DNA from: Clostridia bacterium | Lineage (GTDB): Bacteria > Bacillota > Clostridia > Lachnospirales > Lachnospiraceae | Direction of reading: 5' to 3' | NCBI GenBank assembly: GCA_021201905.1 | Contig: JAJQEA010000148.1 | Location: 1-59,863 of the forward strand | Length of the DNA: 59,863 bases | Part shown: one piece after another, positions 27,933 through 37,370 of the stretch | Position numbering within the stretch: the stretch's first letter is position 1 | Layout of the letters: each line of letters starts with the position of its first letter | Position numbers and translations under genes: made by a program | Notes under the pieces: model-generated | What the model saw: the letters and a program-made list of their open reading frames with translations, nothing else | What the model was told of the DNA's origin: nothing | Databases searched by the model: none

Positions 27933-30900
27933 CTAATCCGCAATAATCATCCGTTTCTTGCCGCCGCCGTTCATTAGGCTGTAGTATGCAGGAAGCATGA
28001 GCAGCGACAGAATGGTGGATGCGGTCAGGCCGCCCACGTTAACAAGGGCAAGGCCCTGGGTGATGGAACCGCTGTCGCCCAGAGCAAGGGTCATTGGCAC
28101 CATGGCTACTACGGTTGTCAGGGTCGTCATGAGGATAGGCCTCAGACGGGTGGCGCCCGCTTCCACCAGAGCGGTATTCAGATCCATTTCCCTGCGGTAC
28201 TGGTTCACCGTATCCACATAGAGGATACCATCGTTTACAACCGTACCAACCAACATCAGGAATCCCAGAAGGGACGTCATGCTGATGGTGCTATCCACCA
28301 GCCACAGGAGCCCGAACGCGCCTATGAGACAGAACGGAATGGTGGTCATTACCATGATTGAGAACTTGGGAGACTCGAACTGGGCCGCCATGACCACGAA
28401 TACCAGGAATATGGCCAGCGCAATGGCCTGGAACAGCGATGTGAACTCCTCTGCCATGGATTCATCCATCTGGCTCTGGGCAATGGTTACATTTACATTC
28501 CCGTTTATAGCAGGCTTCACTACGTCGTTTAAGAGCACTGTCTTTGTATTCTTATCCGAATTCTCTGTATAGATACCGTTTATGGTAACACGGTACTGCT
28601 TATCCTGGCGTGTGATAGACGCCGGGCTGTCTGCAAAATGAATGTCAGCCACATCCGTCAGGGCGACGGAACTGCCGCCGGGTGTCTGGAGGGTGATGGT
28701 CTCAATCTGGTCCAGAGACTGATAGCGGTCTTTGGGATACTCCACCTTAACGTCTATATCGTTTCCGTCAATATTAAGGGAGGTGGGAGTGGTTCCGCTG
28801 AGCATGTTGTTTAAGGTACCGCCAATCTGGGCCGGTGTCAGTCCCGCCGCCTTTGCCTTGATGGGATTCACGGTAACCTTCACGACAGAGGCCGCATTCT
28901 CAAGGGTTGAGTGCACCTTGGTCAGTTCAGGGCGTTTGCTTAATTCTCCGGCCACAAGATCGCTGGCCGCCTTCAGGTCATCGTAATCCGTACTCTGCAG
29001 TTCCACGGAGTATTCATCCTCAGAACCTATTATGGCGCTGACCTGTGAATAGGCCTCCACCGTTATATTGGTATCGGGAATGCCGCCCAGCTGCTGCTTC
29101 CAGAGCCGCACCACATCCGCGGTTTCCATCTTTCTGTTCTTCTTCAGGTATACAGTGACGCCTGGATCGGAGCTCATGCTGAGTCCGGAGCTTCCGACCA
29201 GCGTGATGTAGGACTCCACATCCTCCTGCTGTGAGATGATGCCCTCAATCTGTTTCATGATTGCATTCACCTTATCGATCTTTATGCCCGGCTTAACCTC
29301 TGCGGTAATGGAAATCTGGCCCTGGTCATCCTCAGCCATCATCTCCACCCTCAGGAACCTGGCAAGGAAGATGGAGAACAGCAAAAGCACAACAGAGGCC
29401 AGCATGACAAGTCCTCTCTTCTTCAGAAGCTTTGTCATGATTTCCCTGTAGGCTCCCTGCATCTTCTCAGCCGGTCTGGACAGGGGTGCTGTTTTCTTCT
29501 CCACAGGCTTGTAAATCATATAGCACAGCGGCACCACCGTGATGGCCGATATGAGGGACGCTGTCATACAGAACACAATGGTAAAGCCCAGGGGCCGGAA
29601 CATCTGTCCTGTCATGCCTCCCAACATGGCCAGCGGAAGGAACACCACGCAGGTGGTCAGCGTGGAACCGATAACCGACTGGCACACTACGCCGGTACCG
29701 TTTAACGCCGCCTTGGAAAATTCCCTGAATCCCGTGTCATCCGTGGCTCTGAAGCAGCTCTCCAGTACAACAGTGGAGTTATCCACCATCATACCGACGC
29801 CCAGCACCAGGGCGCTGAGGGTGATAACGTTCAGGCTAAAGCCCATCAGCTGCATCAGAATAAGGGACGACAGGATGGATACTGGTATGGAACTGCCTAC
29901 AATCAGGGAAGCCTTAAGGTCCCCGAAGAACAGCCATATGATAACCATGGAAATGATGATGGCCAGGACCATGGTCTCGATAACCGAGCTTAAGGACGAC
30001 ATGATGGAATCCTTGTCATCGTCTACTATGATAATCTGCAGGCTGGGATCCTTTGTGGTAAGCTCATTCACCACCCGCTTCACATCTTTTGAGACATCCA
30101 GAGTGGCCGCATCCTGCTGCTTGCTGACAGTCAGGGCCACGATATCCTCAGGGACTCCGTTCTCGACCTTATAGCGCGCGATGCTTTCCACATCATCCGC
30201 GCCCATATACACCTTTGCCACATCGCTCAGGTATATGGTCTGGCCGCCTGATACGGTCAAAGGAATATCATTGAGACTGTCCATGGTCTCAAAGGGCTGC
30301 TCGGTTGACACAGACAGCTTCTGGTCTCCCACCTGCGTATCGCCTGCCGGATACGTGATATCCGAACCCGCAATATCGCTGGCAATAGAGCTCATGGATA
30401 CGCCGTACTGTTTCAGCTTCTCCGGCATCAGCTCCACCTTGATGTATTTCTGGAGGCCGCCGGTGATGGAAACCTCGGCTGCCGTTGAAAGCTTCTCAAA
30501 TTCAGGAACAACCTCATTATTCACATAATTGTAAAGGTCGTCGTCCTCCCCATGGCTGACTGCCATGATTACATTTGGCTTCAGGCTGGTATTTAACTCC
30601 AGCATGATGGGGTCATCCGCATCATCCGGAAGCTCTACCTTAGCCAGGTCCATCTGCTTCTTCAAATCATCGTATGCATCATTCATGTCTGTGCCGTACT
30701 TATATCTCAGCGTGACCACGGACATGTTCTCCCTGGACTGGGAGGATATGGTGTCCAGACCGCTCAGGGTACTGGCCCTGTCCTCAATGGGTTTCGTAAC
30801 CAGCTCGCTGACGTCGTCAGGGCTGGCGTCGGAGTAAACAGTCATCACAATCATCATGGACATGTTCATGTCCGGCATCAGCTCCAGCGGTGATTTCATC

Positions 30901-30986
30901 ACCGAGGACAAACCGAACATAATCAGACACAGGATTGCGAGAACCGTACTGACCGGCCTTCTTAAGACAAGTTTTGTTAAGCCCAT
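27933..30986 (-). CDS. RND family efflux transporter, SwrC/AcrB-like
   Basis: A 1017-residue pump with 12 predicted membrane spans and two large extracytoplasmic loops, typical of RND drug/lipid exporters. The proton-relay segment in span 4 reads G-V-G-M-M-V-D-N-S-T-V-V-L-E-S: the first Asp of the AcrB D-D pair is present and the second is Asn. The equivalent of AcrB K940 is also Asn (V-V-N-D-G-I). Many Gram-positive members share this pattern. There is no outer-membrane channel gene nearby, as expected for a Gram-positive. The substrate is unknown. Confidence 0.95.
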   Translation of the reverse strand: MGLTKLVLRRPVSTVLAILCLIMFGLSSVMKSPLELMPDMNMSMMIVMTVYSDASPDDVSELVTKPIEDRASTLSGLDTISSQSRENMSVVTLRYKYGTDMNDAYDDLKKQMDLAKVELPDDADDPIMLELNTSLKPNVIMAVSHGEDDDLYNYVNNEVVPEFEKLSTAAEVSITGGLQKYIKVELMPEKLKQYGVSMSSIASDIAGSDITYPAGDTQVGDQKLSVSTEQPFETMDSLNDIPLTVSGGQTIYLSDVAKVYMGADDVESIARYKVENGVPEDIVALTVSKQQDAATLDVSKDVKRVVNELTTKDPSLQIIIVDDDKDSIMSSLSSVIETMVLAIIISMVIIWLFFGDLKASLIVGSSIPVSILSSLILMQLMGFSLNVITLSALVLGVGMMVDNSTVVLESCFRATDDTGFREFSKAALNGTGVVCQSVIGSTLTTCVVFLPLAMLGGMTGQMFRPLGFTIVFCMTASLISAITVVPLCYMIYKPVEKKTAPLSRPAEKMQGAYREIMTKLLKKRGLVMLASVVLLLFSIFLARFLRVEMMAEDDQGQISITAEVKPGIKIDKVNAIMKQIEGIISQQEDVESYITLVGSSGLSMSSDPGVTVYLKKNRKMETADVVRLWKQQLGGIPDTNITVEAYSQVSAIIGSEDEYSVELQSTDYDDLKAASDLVAGELSKRPELTKVHSTLENAASVVKVTVNPIKAKAAGLTPAQIGGTLNNMLSGTTPTSLNIDGNDIDVKVEYPKDRYQSLDQIETITLQTPGGSSVALTDVADIHFADSPASITRQDKQYRVTINGIYTENSDKNTKTVLLNDVVKPAINGNVNVTIAQSQMDESMAEEFTSLFQAIALAIFLVFVVMAAQFESPKFSIMVMTTIPFCLIGAFGLLWLVDSTISMTSLLGFLMLVGTVVNDGILYVDTVNQYRREMDLNTALVEAGATRLRPILMTTLTTVVAMVPMTLALGDSGSITQGLALVNVGGLTASTILSLLMLPAYYSLMNGGGKKRMIIAD

Positions 30987-31009
30987 TTTCCTGCCTCCTT
31001 CTACTGTGC

Positions 31010-32095
31010 CTAACTCTGGTCTGCGGCCGGACTTTCAGCTTCGTCTGTCTGCAATGTCACTTTAGTTCCCTCTTTTAATTCGGAGGTCCAAGTGGTGAGG
31101 ATCCGGTCATCCAGGGTAATGCCTGAAAGCACCGCGATATTCTCACTGTCATAGATGCCCACTTCCACCGGCACCTCATGGATGATGCCGTTGTCATATG
31201 TATATACATAGGCATCGCCTGATTTATAATATACACAGTTATTTGGAATCAGCATGGCATTTTTGGCGGACGCGGACGGCACCCGCAGCTCCACGCTGGT
31301 TCCGGCTGCCATGGTCTCATTGTCATCCACAGATGCCTTTATCTTGAACAGGCCGACGGATGCCTCAGCCATGTTGCTGACCTCAATGATATTTCCGCTG
31401 TATTCTTTCCCTTCCTTTATGGCCGTTATAGGATCACCGGGGTTCAGGTAGTTCTTTACCTTCTCAGTGGCATAAAAGGTCACGTTGTTGCCGCTGTCGC
31501 CTGCGATGACGCAGAGCTGGTTAGAGTTTCCAACCGTATCGTGTACCTCCACATTCAGCTGCTCCACCCGACCGCTTATAGGTGATGTCACATGGCTGAA
31601 TTCCATCTGATTTTCATATGCGATCTTGGCGGACTCATACTGTAGCCTCTCAGCCTCAGCAGCCGTCTGATATCCCTCAAACTCTTTATCAGATACAAAT
31701 CCTGATGCGTGGAGAGGGGCCATACGGGCCAGGGTAGACTGGGCGTCATCCCACGCCACCTTTGCCGCGTCCATGGAATTTTTGGATGTATCAACCTGCT
31801 TTGTATCGATCTCTAACAGCACCTGTCCTGCCGCAATCACATCCCCAGCCTTCACGTTGACAGCTGTCACGTCTCCTCCTGCCTTGGGATATATGTACAC
31901 AATGTCGGCCGGTTCAATGGTACCTACCAGGTCTGTTATCAGCAGTATGTCACCCATCTGCGGTGACTGTACTGTTACCACCGGGTCCGGGGTGGGGACA
32001 ACAGGCTCTTCCTTCTTAAAAATTCGGGCAATCACAATGACTGCTATGATTACAATCACGATTCTCCAGATAATGCGCATCCTTGCCTTTTTCAT
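31010..32095 (-). CDS. RND efflux adaptor (membrane fusion protein)
   Basis: A 361-residue adaptor with one N-terminal membrane anchor (residues about 9-24). The barrel-sandwich (lipoyl-like) halves are visible at V-K-A-G-D-V-I-A-A-G-Q-V-L-L-E-I-D and V-T-S-P-I-S-G-R-V-E-Q-L-N-V, with a short helical hairpin between them and a beta-barrel after. It sits 23 bp before the pump gene in the same operon. AGAGGAG precedes the ATG. Confidence 0.93.
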   Translation of the reverse strand: MKKARMRIIWRIVIVIIAVIVIARIFKKEEPVVPTPDPVVTVQSPQMGDILLITDLVGTIEPADIVYIYPKAGGDVTAVNVKAGDVIAAGQVLLEIDTKQVDTSKNSMDAAKVAWDDAQSTLARMAPLHASGFVSDKEFEGYQTAAEAERLQYESAKIAYENQMEFSHVTSPISGRVEQLNVEVHDTVGNSNQLCVIAGDSGNNVTFYATEKVKNYLNPGDPITAIKEGKEYSGNIIEVSNMAEASVGLFKIKASVDDNETMAAGTSVELRVPSASAKNAMLIPNNCVYYKSGDAYVYTYDNGIIHEVPVEVGIYDSENIAVLSGITLDDRILTTWTSELKEGTKVTLQTDEAESPAADQS

Positions 32096-32304
32096 CTTCT
32101 CCTCTTTCCTTTCGTGTCCTTTTTAATATGAGAATCTGTCATAGCGCCGGCGCTGTTCCGTAAGGGTATGCAGCGCCAGAAAAAATAAGGGAAATGAGCT
32201 ACTTTGGTCCACAACCCTTCCCCAAATTACGGCTTCCTTCTTTCTTACCAACCATCTTGTATTTTAGACAGTAGCCACCCTTTTTGTCTAACACCAAAAT
32301 GCGG

Positions 32305-32333
32305 ATAATTAACAACCTATTGTTGTTAATTAT
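32305..32333. promoter_or_regulatory. Perfect 12-bp inverted repeat at the end of the LysR gene
   Basis: ATAATTAACAAC (32305-32316) and GTTGTTAATTAT (32322-32333) are perfect arms around five bases. The LysR stop codon lies in one arm. Neither side has a T-run, so it may be a protein-binding site in the 230-bp region between the LysR gene and the RND operon, or a weak terminator. Confidence 0.45.
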
Positions 32334-33219
32334 AATTATTTTTTAAAAATTTAATAAAACTTTCAAGTCTTTTCTCGTTTTCTTTACGCCACACAATGAT
32401 TACACTGGCGTGTGCCTGGTTTTTGGAGTTAGGCATGGGATGCATTACCAGCCGTTCCCCGTAGTTATGGTAGAACTCCTTAAAGCCAATATGAATCCCC
32501 TCGTTGGCAATAATTGCCAGCTCCAGGCTGTTGACATTTTCATAATACCTGGCCTTTTGAAGGATATGTTCCTGCTTGGCAATCATTTCAAAGAGCCGCA
32601 GCTCGGCTCCCGCAAAAAAATTCTTGAAGAGACACAGCATGGTCTCTCCCTTAAAATCCTCCATGATTACTTCTTCCTTCCGGGCCAGAGGGTTTTTCTT
32701 GGACATGACATAGTATAAAGGCAGGTTCTTTACCACCACCAGCCCGCACTTCTCCTTCAGCTGCTCGTAGGATGGGGTAAAGCTTACAGTCATCATCAAA
32801 TCCGAATTTCCGTTGGTTATATCCTTAATATTGGTAAACTCATTGATTTCAAATTCCACATCAGGGTCAAGAGCCATATAATCAGCCAGTATGTTGCCGG
32901 CCATCTCTATGATGCCGCTCATGCCCACCACAGACAGGTTAATCTGGCGTTTGGCCCTCTCACCCTCCTCCCTGGCCATGTCCACGGAGTCATATATCTC
33001 CTTGGGAACATCCTTCCAGCGCCATAGCAGAAGCTCCCCGCTGCGGGTCAGCCTTACATCCCTGGTGGTCCTGTCAAAAAGGCGCAGCTCCAGCTCCTTT
33101 TCCAGGGACGCGATCTGGCGGCTCAGCCCCTGCTGCGATATATACAGGTGGTTGGCCGCCTCCGTAAAATTAAGGGTCCTGGCTGCTTCCAGGAAACATT
33201 CAATCTGATGGATGGTCAT
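32326..33219 (-). CDS. LysR family transcriptional regulator
   Basis: A 297-residue regulator: N-terminal winged helix-turn-helix (F-L-E-A-A-R-T-L-N-F-T-E-A-A-N-H-L-Y-I-S-Q-Q-G-L-S-R-Q-I) and a C-terminal two-lobed effector domain. AAAGGAG precedes the ATG at 33219. It is the last gene of the second peptide transporter cluster and precedes the RND operon, all on the same strand. Which of the two it controls cannot be told. Confidence 0.92.
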   Translation of the reverse strand: MTIHQIECFLEAARTLNFTEAANHLYISQQGLSRQIASLEKELELRLFDRTTRDVRLTRSGELLLWRWKDVPKEIYDSVDMAREEGERAKRQINLSVVGMSGIIEMAGNILADYMALDPDVEFEINEFTNIKDITNGNSDLMMTVSFTPSYEQLKEKCGLVVVKNLPLYYVMSKKNPLARKEEVIMEDFKGETMLCLFKNFFAGAELRLFEMIAKQEHILQKARYYENVNSLELAIIANEGIHIGFKEFYHNYGERLVMHPMPNSKNQAHASVIIVWRKENEKRLESFIKFLKNNYN

Positions 33220-33252
33220 GGATATACTCCTTTTGTGTGCATTGTGGTATTT

Positions 33253-34239
33253 CTATATGCTGTCCGCCGCGTCCTGTTTCCCGGTATCCGGAGCCTCAGC
33301 ATCCTGTTCCCTGGCATCCTGCTCCCCGGCGTCCTGAGCCTCTGCCCCGCCCAGATTCAGAACCGCCGACGGGTCCAGGGCGTCCCTCAGGGCATCGCCC
33401 ACAAAATTAATGGCAACCACCAGGACCACTATCAGGAGTCCGGGCGGAATCCACAGCCATGGCTGTTTCGTGAGCACGGTCAGGGACTGGGCGCTGTTCA
33501 GCATGTTGCCCAGGCTGGCCGTGGGCGGCTGCACTCCCATTCCCAGGAAGCTCAGGGAAGCCTCGTCCAGCATGGACAGGGCCATCACTGAGGTGGCGTA
33601 CACCAGAATCGGCGCAACTGTGTTGGGAAGTATCTCTGAAAACAGGATATGTCTGGCAGGCATCCCCGCCACAATGCTGCTCTTTACAAAATTAATCTCC
33701 CTAAGGCTCAGCACATTGCCCCTGACCAGACGGGTGATGCCAGGCCAGTCCACAAATCCGAGAATCAGTATGATGCTCCAGAGCCCCGGTTCAAAGATGG
33801 CTGCCGCCACCAGCACCAGCAGTATATACGGAAAGGACATGACCATATCCGTAAAACGCATGATGGCTATGTCCAGCCAGCCTCCGAAATATCCCCCCAG
33901 CAGACCCAGGCTGACTCCTATGGCCGTGGATATGGCTGTTGCCAGCACGCCCACCAGCAGGGATATGCGCGTTGCATATAAAAGGCGGGAGAACATGTCC
34001 CGTCCAATCTGGTCCGTTCCCAGCAGGAACCCGGGGCCTGGCGGAGCGCCGAAGGGCCCTGCGATGGCATCCGGGTCATAGGGCGCTATGACGGGCGCCA
34101 GAATGGCCGCCGTGCAGATAACTGCCAGCACCACCAGACTGATACAGGCCAGGCGGTGGTGGAGAAACCGACGTCTTACGGTCTGCCAGTAATTTTCTCT
34201 TCCGATGTCCCCATAAGGGTTCTTTCTGTTCATTTTCAT
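33253..34239 (-). CDS. Peptide ABC transporter permease, DppC type, with repetitive tail
   Basis: A 328-residue permease with six spans, the F-x-x-G-T-D-Q-I-G-R-D-M-F motif and the E-I-L-P-N-T ATPase-contact region. Family members normally stop soon after D-A-L-D-P. This one adds about 40 residues ending in degenerate pentapeptides (E-A-Q-D-A, G-E-Q-D-A, R-E-Q-D-A, E-A-P-D-T, G-K-Q-D-A), encoded by 15-bp repeats. I place the start at the ATG at 34239; the earlier TTG at 34263 is less likely. Confidence 0.9.
   Translation of the reverse strand: MKMNRKNPYGDIGRENYWQTVRRRFLHHRLACISLVVLAVICTAAILAPVIAPYDPDAIAGPFGAPPGPGFLLGTDQIGRDMFSRLLYATRISLLVGVLATAISTAIGVSLGLLGGYFGGWLDIAIMRFTDMVMSFPYILLVLVAAAIFEPGLWSIILILGFVDWPGITRLVRGNVLSLREINFVKSSIVAGMPARHILFSEILPNTVAPILVYATSVMALSMLDEASLSFLGMGVQPPTASLGNMLNSAQSLTVLTKQPWLWIPPGLLIVVLVVAINFVGDALRDALDPSAVLNLGGAEAQDAGEQDAREQDAEAPDTGKQDAADSI
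33265..33342 (-). repeat. In-frame 15-bp repeats at the 3' end of the permease gene
   Basis: Five 15-bp units encode variants of x-E-Q-D-A and end four codons before the stop. The array is acidic and would lie in the cytoplasm. It resembles the non-coding short repeats found after other stop codons in this window. Confidence 0.75.
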
Positions 34240-34280
34240 TCTATCTATGCTTACTCCTGTCAAGTGCTTGGGCCGGTCTG

Positions 34281-35228
34281 TCAGTCGTACTGAATAGCCG
34301 GATTTACGATGGCGTACAGAATATCCGTCACCAGGTTGGCTGCCAGCACCACCACGGCGGAAAGCAGGCAGACGCCCATGATAACCGGATAATCCCGGTT
34401 CAGGATGGCGCTCATGGTCATAAGTCCCAGTCCGGGCCAGGAAAACAGCTGCTCCACAATGACCGCGCCGCCAAACAGCACCGGTATCTGCATGCCGATG
34501 ACTGTCACAATGGGCACCAGGGCATTGCGCAGGGCGTGCTTATATATGACCTTCCTGCGCCCGATTCCCTTGGCCCTGGCTGTGCGCAGATAATCCTGCT
34601 GGAGTATTTCCAGCATGGCGCTGCGGATATAGCGGATATTGGTCCCCGCCATGGAGACAGACAGAACCAGCACGGGCATTACCATGTGGGCCGCCACGTC
34701 CGCCGCGCCGCCCGCAGTGCCAAGGGTAGTCATCCCTCCGGAGGGTAGGATACCCAGGTTCACGGTAAAGAGGTACACCAGCAGCAGGGACAGGAAAAAT
34801 CCCGGTATGCTGCTTCCGAAAAAGGAGGCTGTCACCACGGCGTAATCCCCCTTGGAATACTGGTGGATAGCGCTGTAAATTCCGGCTGGCACCGACATGA
34901 TTAGGCTTACAATCAGCGACACCCCCATCAGAAGAAGGGTTGGCCCCAGATGGCTTCCAATCATGGCGCTGACCGCCTCATAGGATTTCACGGAATATCC
35001 CATGTTTCCGGAGAGAAGCTGCCCCAGCCAGATAAAGTACTGTATATAGAAAGGTTTGTCCAGTCCCATGGCTGCCTCCTTGGCGGCGATGGCTTCCTGG
35101 GAAATGCGGGCTCCCTGAAGCATTTCCAGGGGACTGCCCGCAAAACACATGATGGCGTAATCAATGATGGTGATGCCAAGCAGGGTGGGAATGGCAATGA
35201 GAATACGCTTCAGTATATATTTTGTCAT
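34281..35228 (-). CDS. Peptide ABC transporter permease, DppB type
   Basis: A 315-residue permease of the DppB/OppB family with six membrane spans and the coupling loop A-R-A-K-G-I-G-R-R-K-V-I-Y-K-H-A-L-R-N-A. It begins inside the stop of the upstream ATPase gene (ATGA, 4 bp). It forms the channel together with the DppC-type gene that follows. Confidence 0.94.
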   Translation of the reverse strand: MTKYILKRILIAIPTLLGITIIDYAIMCFAGSPLEMLQGARISQEAIAAKEAAMGLDKPFYIQYFIWLGQLLSGNMGYSVKSYEAVSAMIGSHLGPTLLLMGVSLIVSLIMSVPAGIYSAIHQYSKGDYAVVTASFFGSSIPGFFLSLLLVYLFTVNLGILPSGGMTTLGTAGGAADVAAHMVMPVLVLSVSMAGTNIRYIRSAMLEILQQDYLRTARAKGIGRRKVIYKHALRNALVPIVTVIGMQIPVLFGGAVIVEQLFSWPGLGLMTMSAILNRDYPVIMGVCLLSAVVVLAANLVTDILYAIVNPAIQYD

Positions 35229-36244
35229 GCCTGCTCGCCCTCCTTCTCTAACTCCTTATACCGGATACAGGCGGTCAGGTGGCTGCTTCCGGGTGCCGCC
35301 GGTTTCAGCTCCATTTCCCCGCTCATACACTCTGCCCTGCAGTGGGGGCATCTGGGGTGGAAGGGACATCCTGACGGCATATTCACATTGGACGCCGTCT
35401 CGCCGCCCACAATTCCCTCAGACCGCTTCCTGCGCTTTCGCGGATCGGCTATGGGCACCGCCTCAAACAGGGCCCTGGAATAAGGATGAAGGGGATGGTC
35501 AAACAGCTCCTTCCGTCCGGCAATCTCCACAATCTTGCCCAGATACATGACGGCAATCCGGTCGCTGACATAGTTCACGGCTCCCAAACCATGGCCGATG
35601 AAAATACAGGTAAGTCCCAGCTCCTTCTGCAAATCCCTGAGCAGGTTCAATATCTGGGCCTGTATGGACACATCCAGGGCGCTGACCGGTTCATCGCATA
35701 CCAGCAGCCTGGGGTTCAGGGAAAGTGCCCTGGCAATGCCTATGCGCTGCCTCTGGCCTCCGGAGAATTCATGGGGATACCTCCCCAGACAGTTCTTCGC
35801 AAGCCCTACCATGTCTAACAGCTTTTCCACGCGGGAGTATACGTCCCCGCGTTTGGCCAGGCCGTGATACAACATGGGTTCCGATAATATCTCAAACACA
35901 TGCTTCCTGGGATTTAGGGATGAATAGGAATCCTGGAATATCATCTGCAGCTGGGTGCGGAAGGGCTTCATCTGGGCCTGGCTCATGTTGCCCAGGTCAT
36001 TGCCGTCGTAGATGACATGGCCTCCCGTGGGATGCTCCAGCCCTACCAGCTGGCGCCCCAATGTGGATTTGCCGCAGCCGGACTCTCCCACCAGCCCCAG
36101 GGTTTCCCCTTCAAACAGCTGGAAGGATACGCCGTCCACCGCCCGCACCACGCCTGAGGAGCGGGAGAACATGCCTGATTTTGCCGTATAATATTTTTTC
36201 AGTCCCTCCACTGAAAGCAAAGGGGCTTGGGATTTATCAGCCAT
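35225..36244 (-). CDS. Peptide ABC transporter ATP-binding protein, DppF type
   Basis: A 339-residue ATPase with Walker A G-E-S-G-C-G-K-S, signature F-S-G-G-Q-R-Q-R, Walker [12 protein letters not shown] and the C-terminal G-C-P-F-H-P-R-C-P motif. The ATG at 36244 has AAAGGAGGTG upstream and overlaps the end of the DppD-type gene by 8 bp; an in-frame extension to 36280 is not supported. Confidence 0.94.
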   Translation of the reverse strand: MADKSQAPLLSVEGLKKYYTAKSGMFSRSSGVVRAVDGVSFQLFEGETLGLVGESGCGKSTLGRQLVGLEHPTGGHVIYDGNDLGNMSQAQMKPFRTQLQMIFQDSYSSLNPRKHVFEILSEPMLYHGLAKRGDVYSRVEKLLDMVGLAKNCLGRYPHEFSGGQRQRIGIARALSLNPRLLVCDEPVSALDVSIQAQILNLLRDLQKELGLTCIFIGHGLGAVNYVSDRIAVMYLGKIVEIAGRKELFDHPLHPYSRALFEAVPIADPRKRRKRSEGIVGGETASNVNMPSGCPFHPRCPHCRAECMSGEMELKPAAPGSSHLTACIRYKELEKEGEQA

Positions 36245-37217
36245 CTGCCAGCACCTCCTTTGCCCTGCAGCACCGCACAATATGGGAATCCCCCACAGAC
36301 ACCTCCTGCTGCGGCTTCATGCACATCTCTGTCCGGAAGGGGCATCTCCTTGCGAAACGGCACCCCCGAATCCTGTCGTAGTGTTCCGGCACGATTCCCT
36401 CTATGGACTCCAGCCTTCTGTCCTCCTCATCCCGGATACCGGGTACGGAGCGCAGCAGAGCCCTGGTGTAGGGATGGGCCGGATGGTCAAACAGCTCCAG
36501 CACCCGGGCCTGCTCAATGAGCTGCCCCGCGTACATTACCAGCACACGGTCAGCCATCTGAGCCACCAATCCCATGTCATGGGTGATGAGCAGCACCGCC
36601 ATGCCCATCTCCTCTTTAAGCTCCAGAATCAGGTCCATGATTTGGGCCTGAATCGTCACATCCAGAGCCGTGGTAGGCTCATCAGCAATCAGAAGGGACG
36701 GATTGCAGGAAAGGGCCATGGCAATCATGACCCGCTGGTGCATTCCCCCGGACAGCAGGTGGGGATATTTTTTCATCACGGAATGGGTGTCCGGCAGCCC
36801 CACCCTTGTAAGGAGGGACAATGCCCTCTCCCTGGCCTCATCCTTTCCCAACCCCATATGGGCGCGGATGCTCTCCGTCATCTGGCTGCCAATGGTAAAT
36901 ACAGGGTTAAGGGAGGTAAGAGGGTCCTGGAATATCATGGTGAGCCGGTCTCCCCTGACTCCGTCCAGCTCCCGCTCTGTCATGGAGAGCAAATCCCTGC
37001 CCTCGAACAGGACCTGGCCGTCCGTCACCTTCCCCCCTTTGCCCAAAAGCCCCATAACGGACAGGGAGGTAACGCTTTTGCCGCAGCCCGACTCCCCCAC
37101 GATACAGACTATCTCCCCCGAATCCACATGGAATCCCACGTGGTCCACACTTATATTCTTCCCCCCGTCACCCGAAAATTCAACTTCCAGATTCGTGACT
37201 TCAAGGATATGTGACAT
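36237..37217 (-). CDS. Peptide ABC transporter ATP-binding protein, DppD type
   Basis: A 326-residue ATPase with Walker A G-E-S-G-C-G-K-S, signature L-S-G-G-M-H-Q-R, Walker [12 protein letters not shown] and C-terminal G-C-R-F-A-R-R-C-P. It is 150 bp downstream of the binding-protein gene, so this operon has the order A-D-F-B-C, unlike the first (D-F-A-B-C). The two operons are paralogous but not recent duplicates. Confidence 0.94.
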   Translation of the reverse strand: MSHILEVTNLEVEFSGDGGKNISVDHVGFHVDSGEIVCIVGESGCGKSVTSLSVMGLLGKGGKVTDGQVLFEGRDLLSMTERELDGVRGDRLTMIFQDPLTSLNPVFTIGSQMTESIRAHMGLGKDEARERALSLLTRVGLPDTHSVMKKYPHLLSGGMHQRVMIAMALSCNPSLLIADEPTTALDVTIQAQIMDLILELKEEMGMAVLLITHDMGLVAQMADRVLVMYAGQLIEQARVLELFDHPAHPYTRALLRSVPGIRDEEDRRLESIEGIVPEHYDRIRGCRFARRCPFRTEMCMKPQQEVSVGDSHIVRCCRAKEVLADG

Positions 37218-37370
37218 ATTGTTTCCTCATTTCCTGATATTAATGGCGGATTTCCCATGAATGAAGATACCCAGAGAGCATATGCCCTCCGGGAATCCGT
37301 TCATTCTTTCCAATTATGGGGTTGTCCTGCCGGAATGCCTTCTGATGCGGCACATTCTATTGGGATATAT

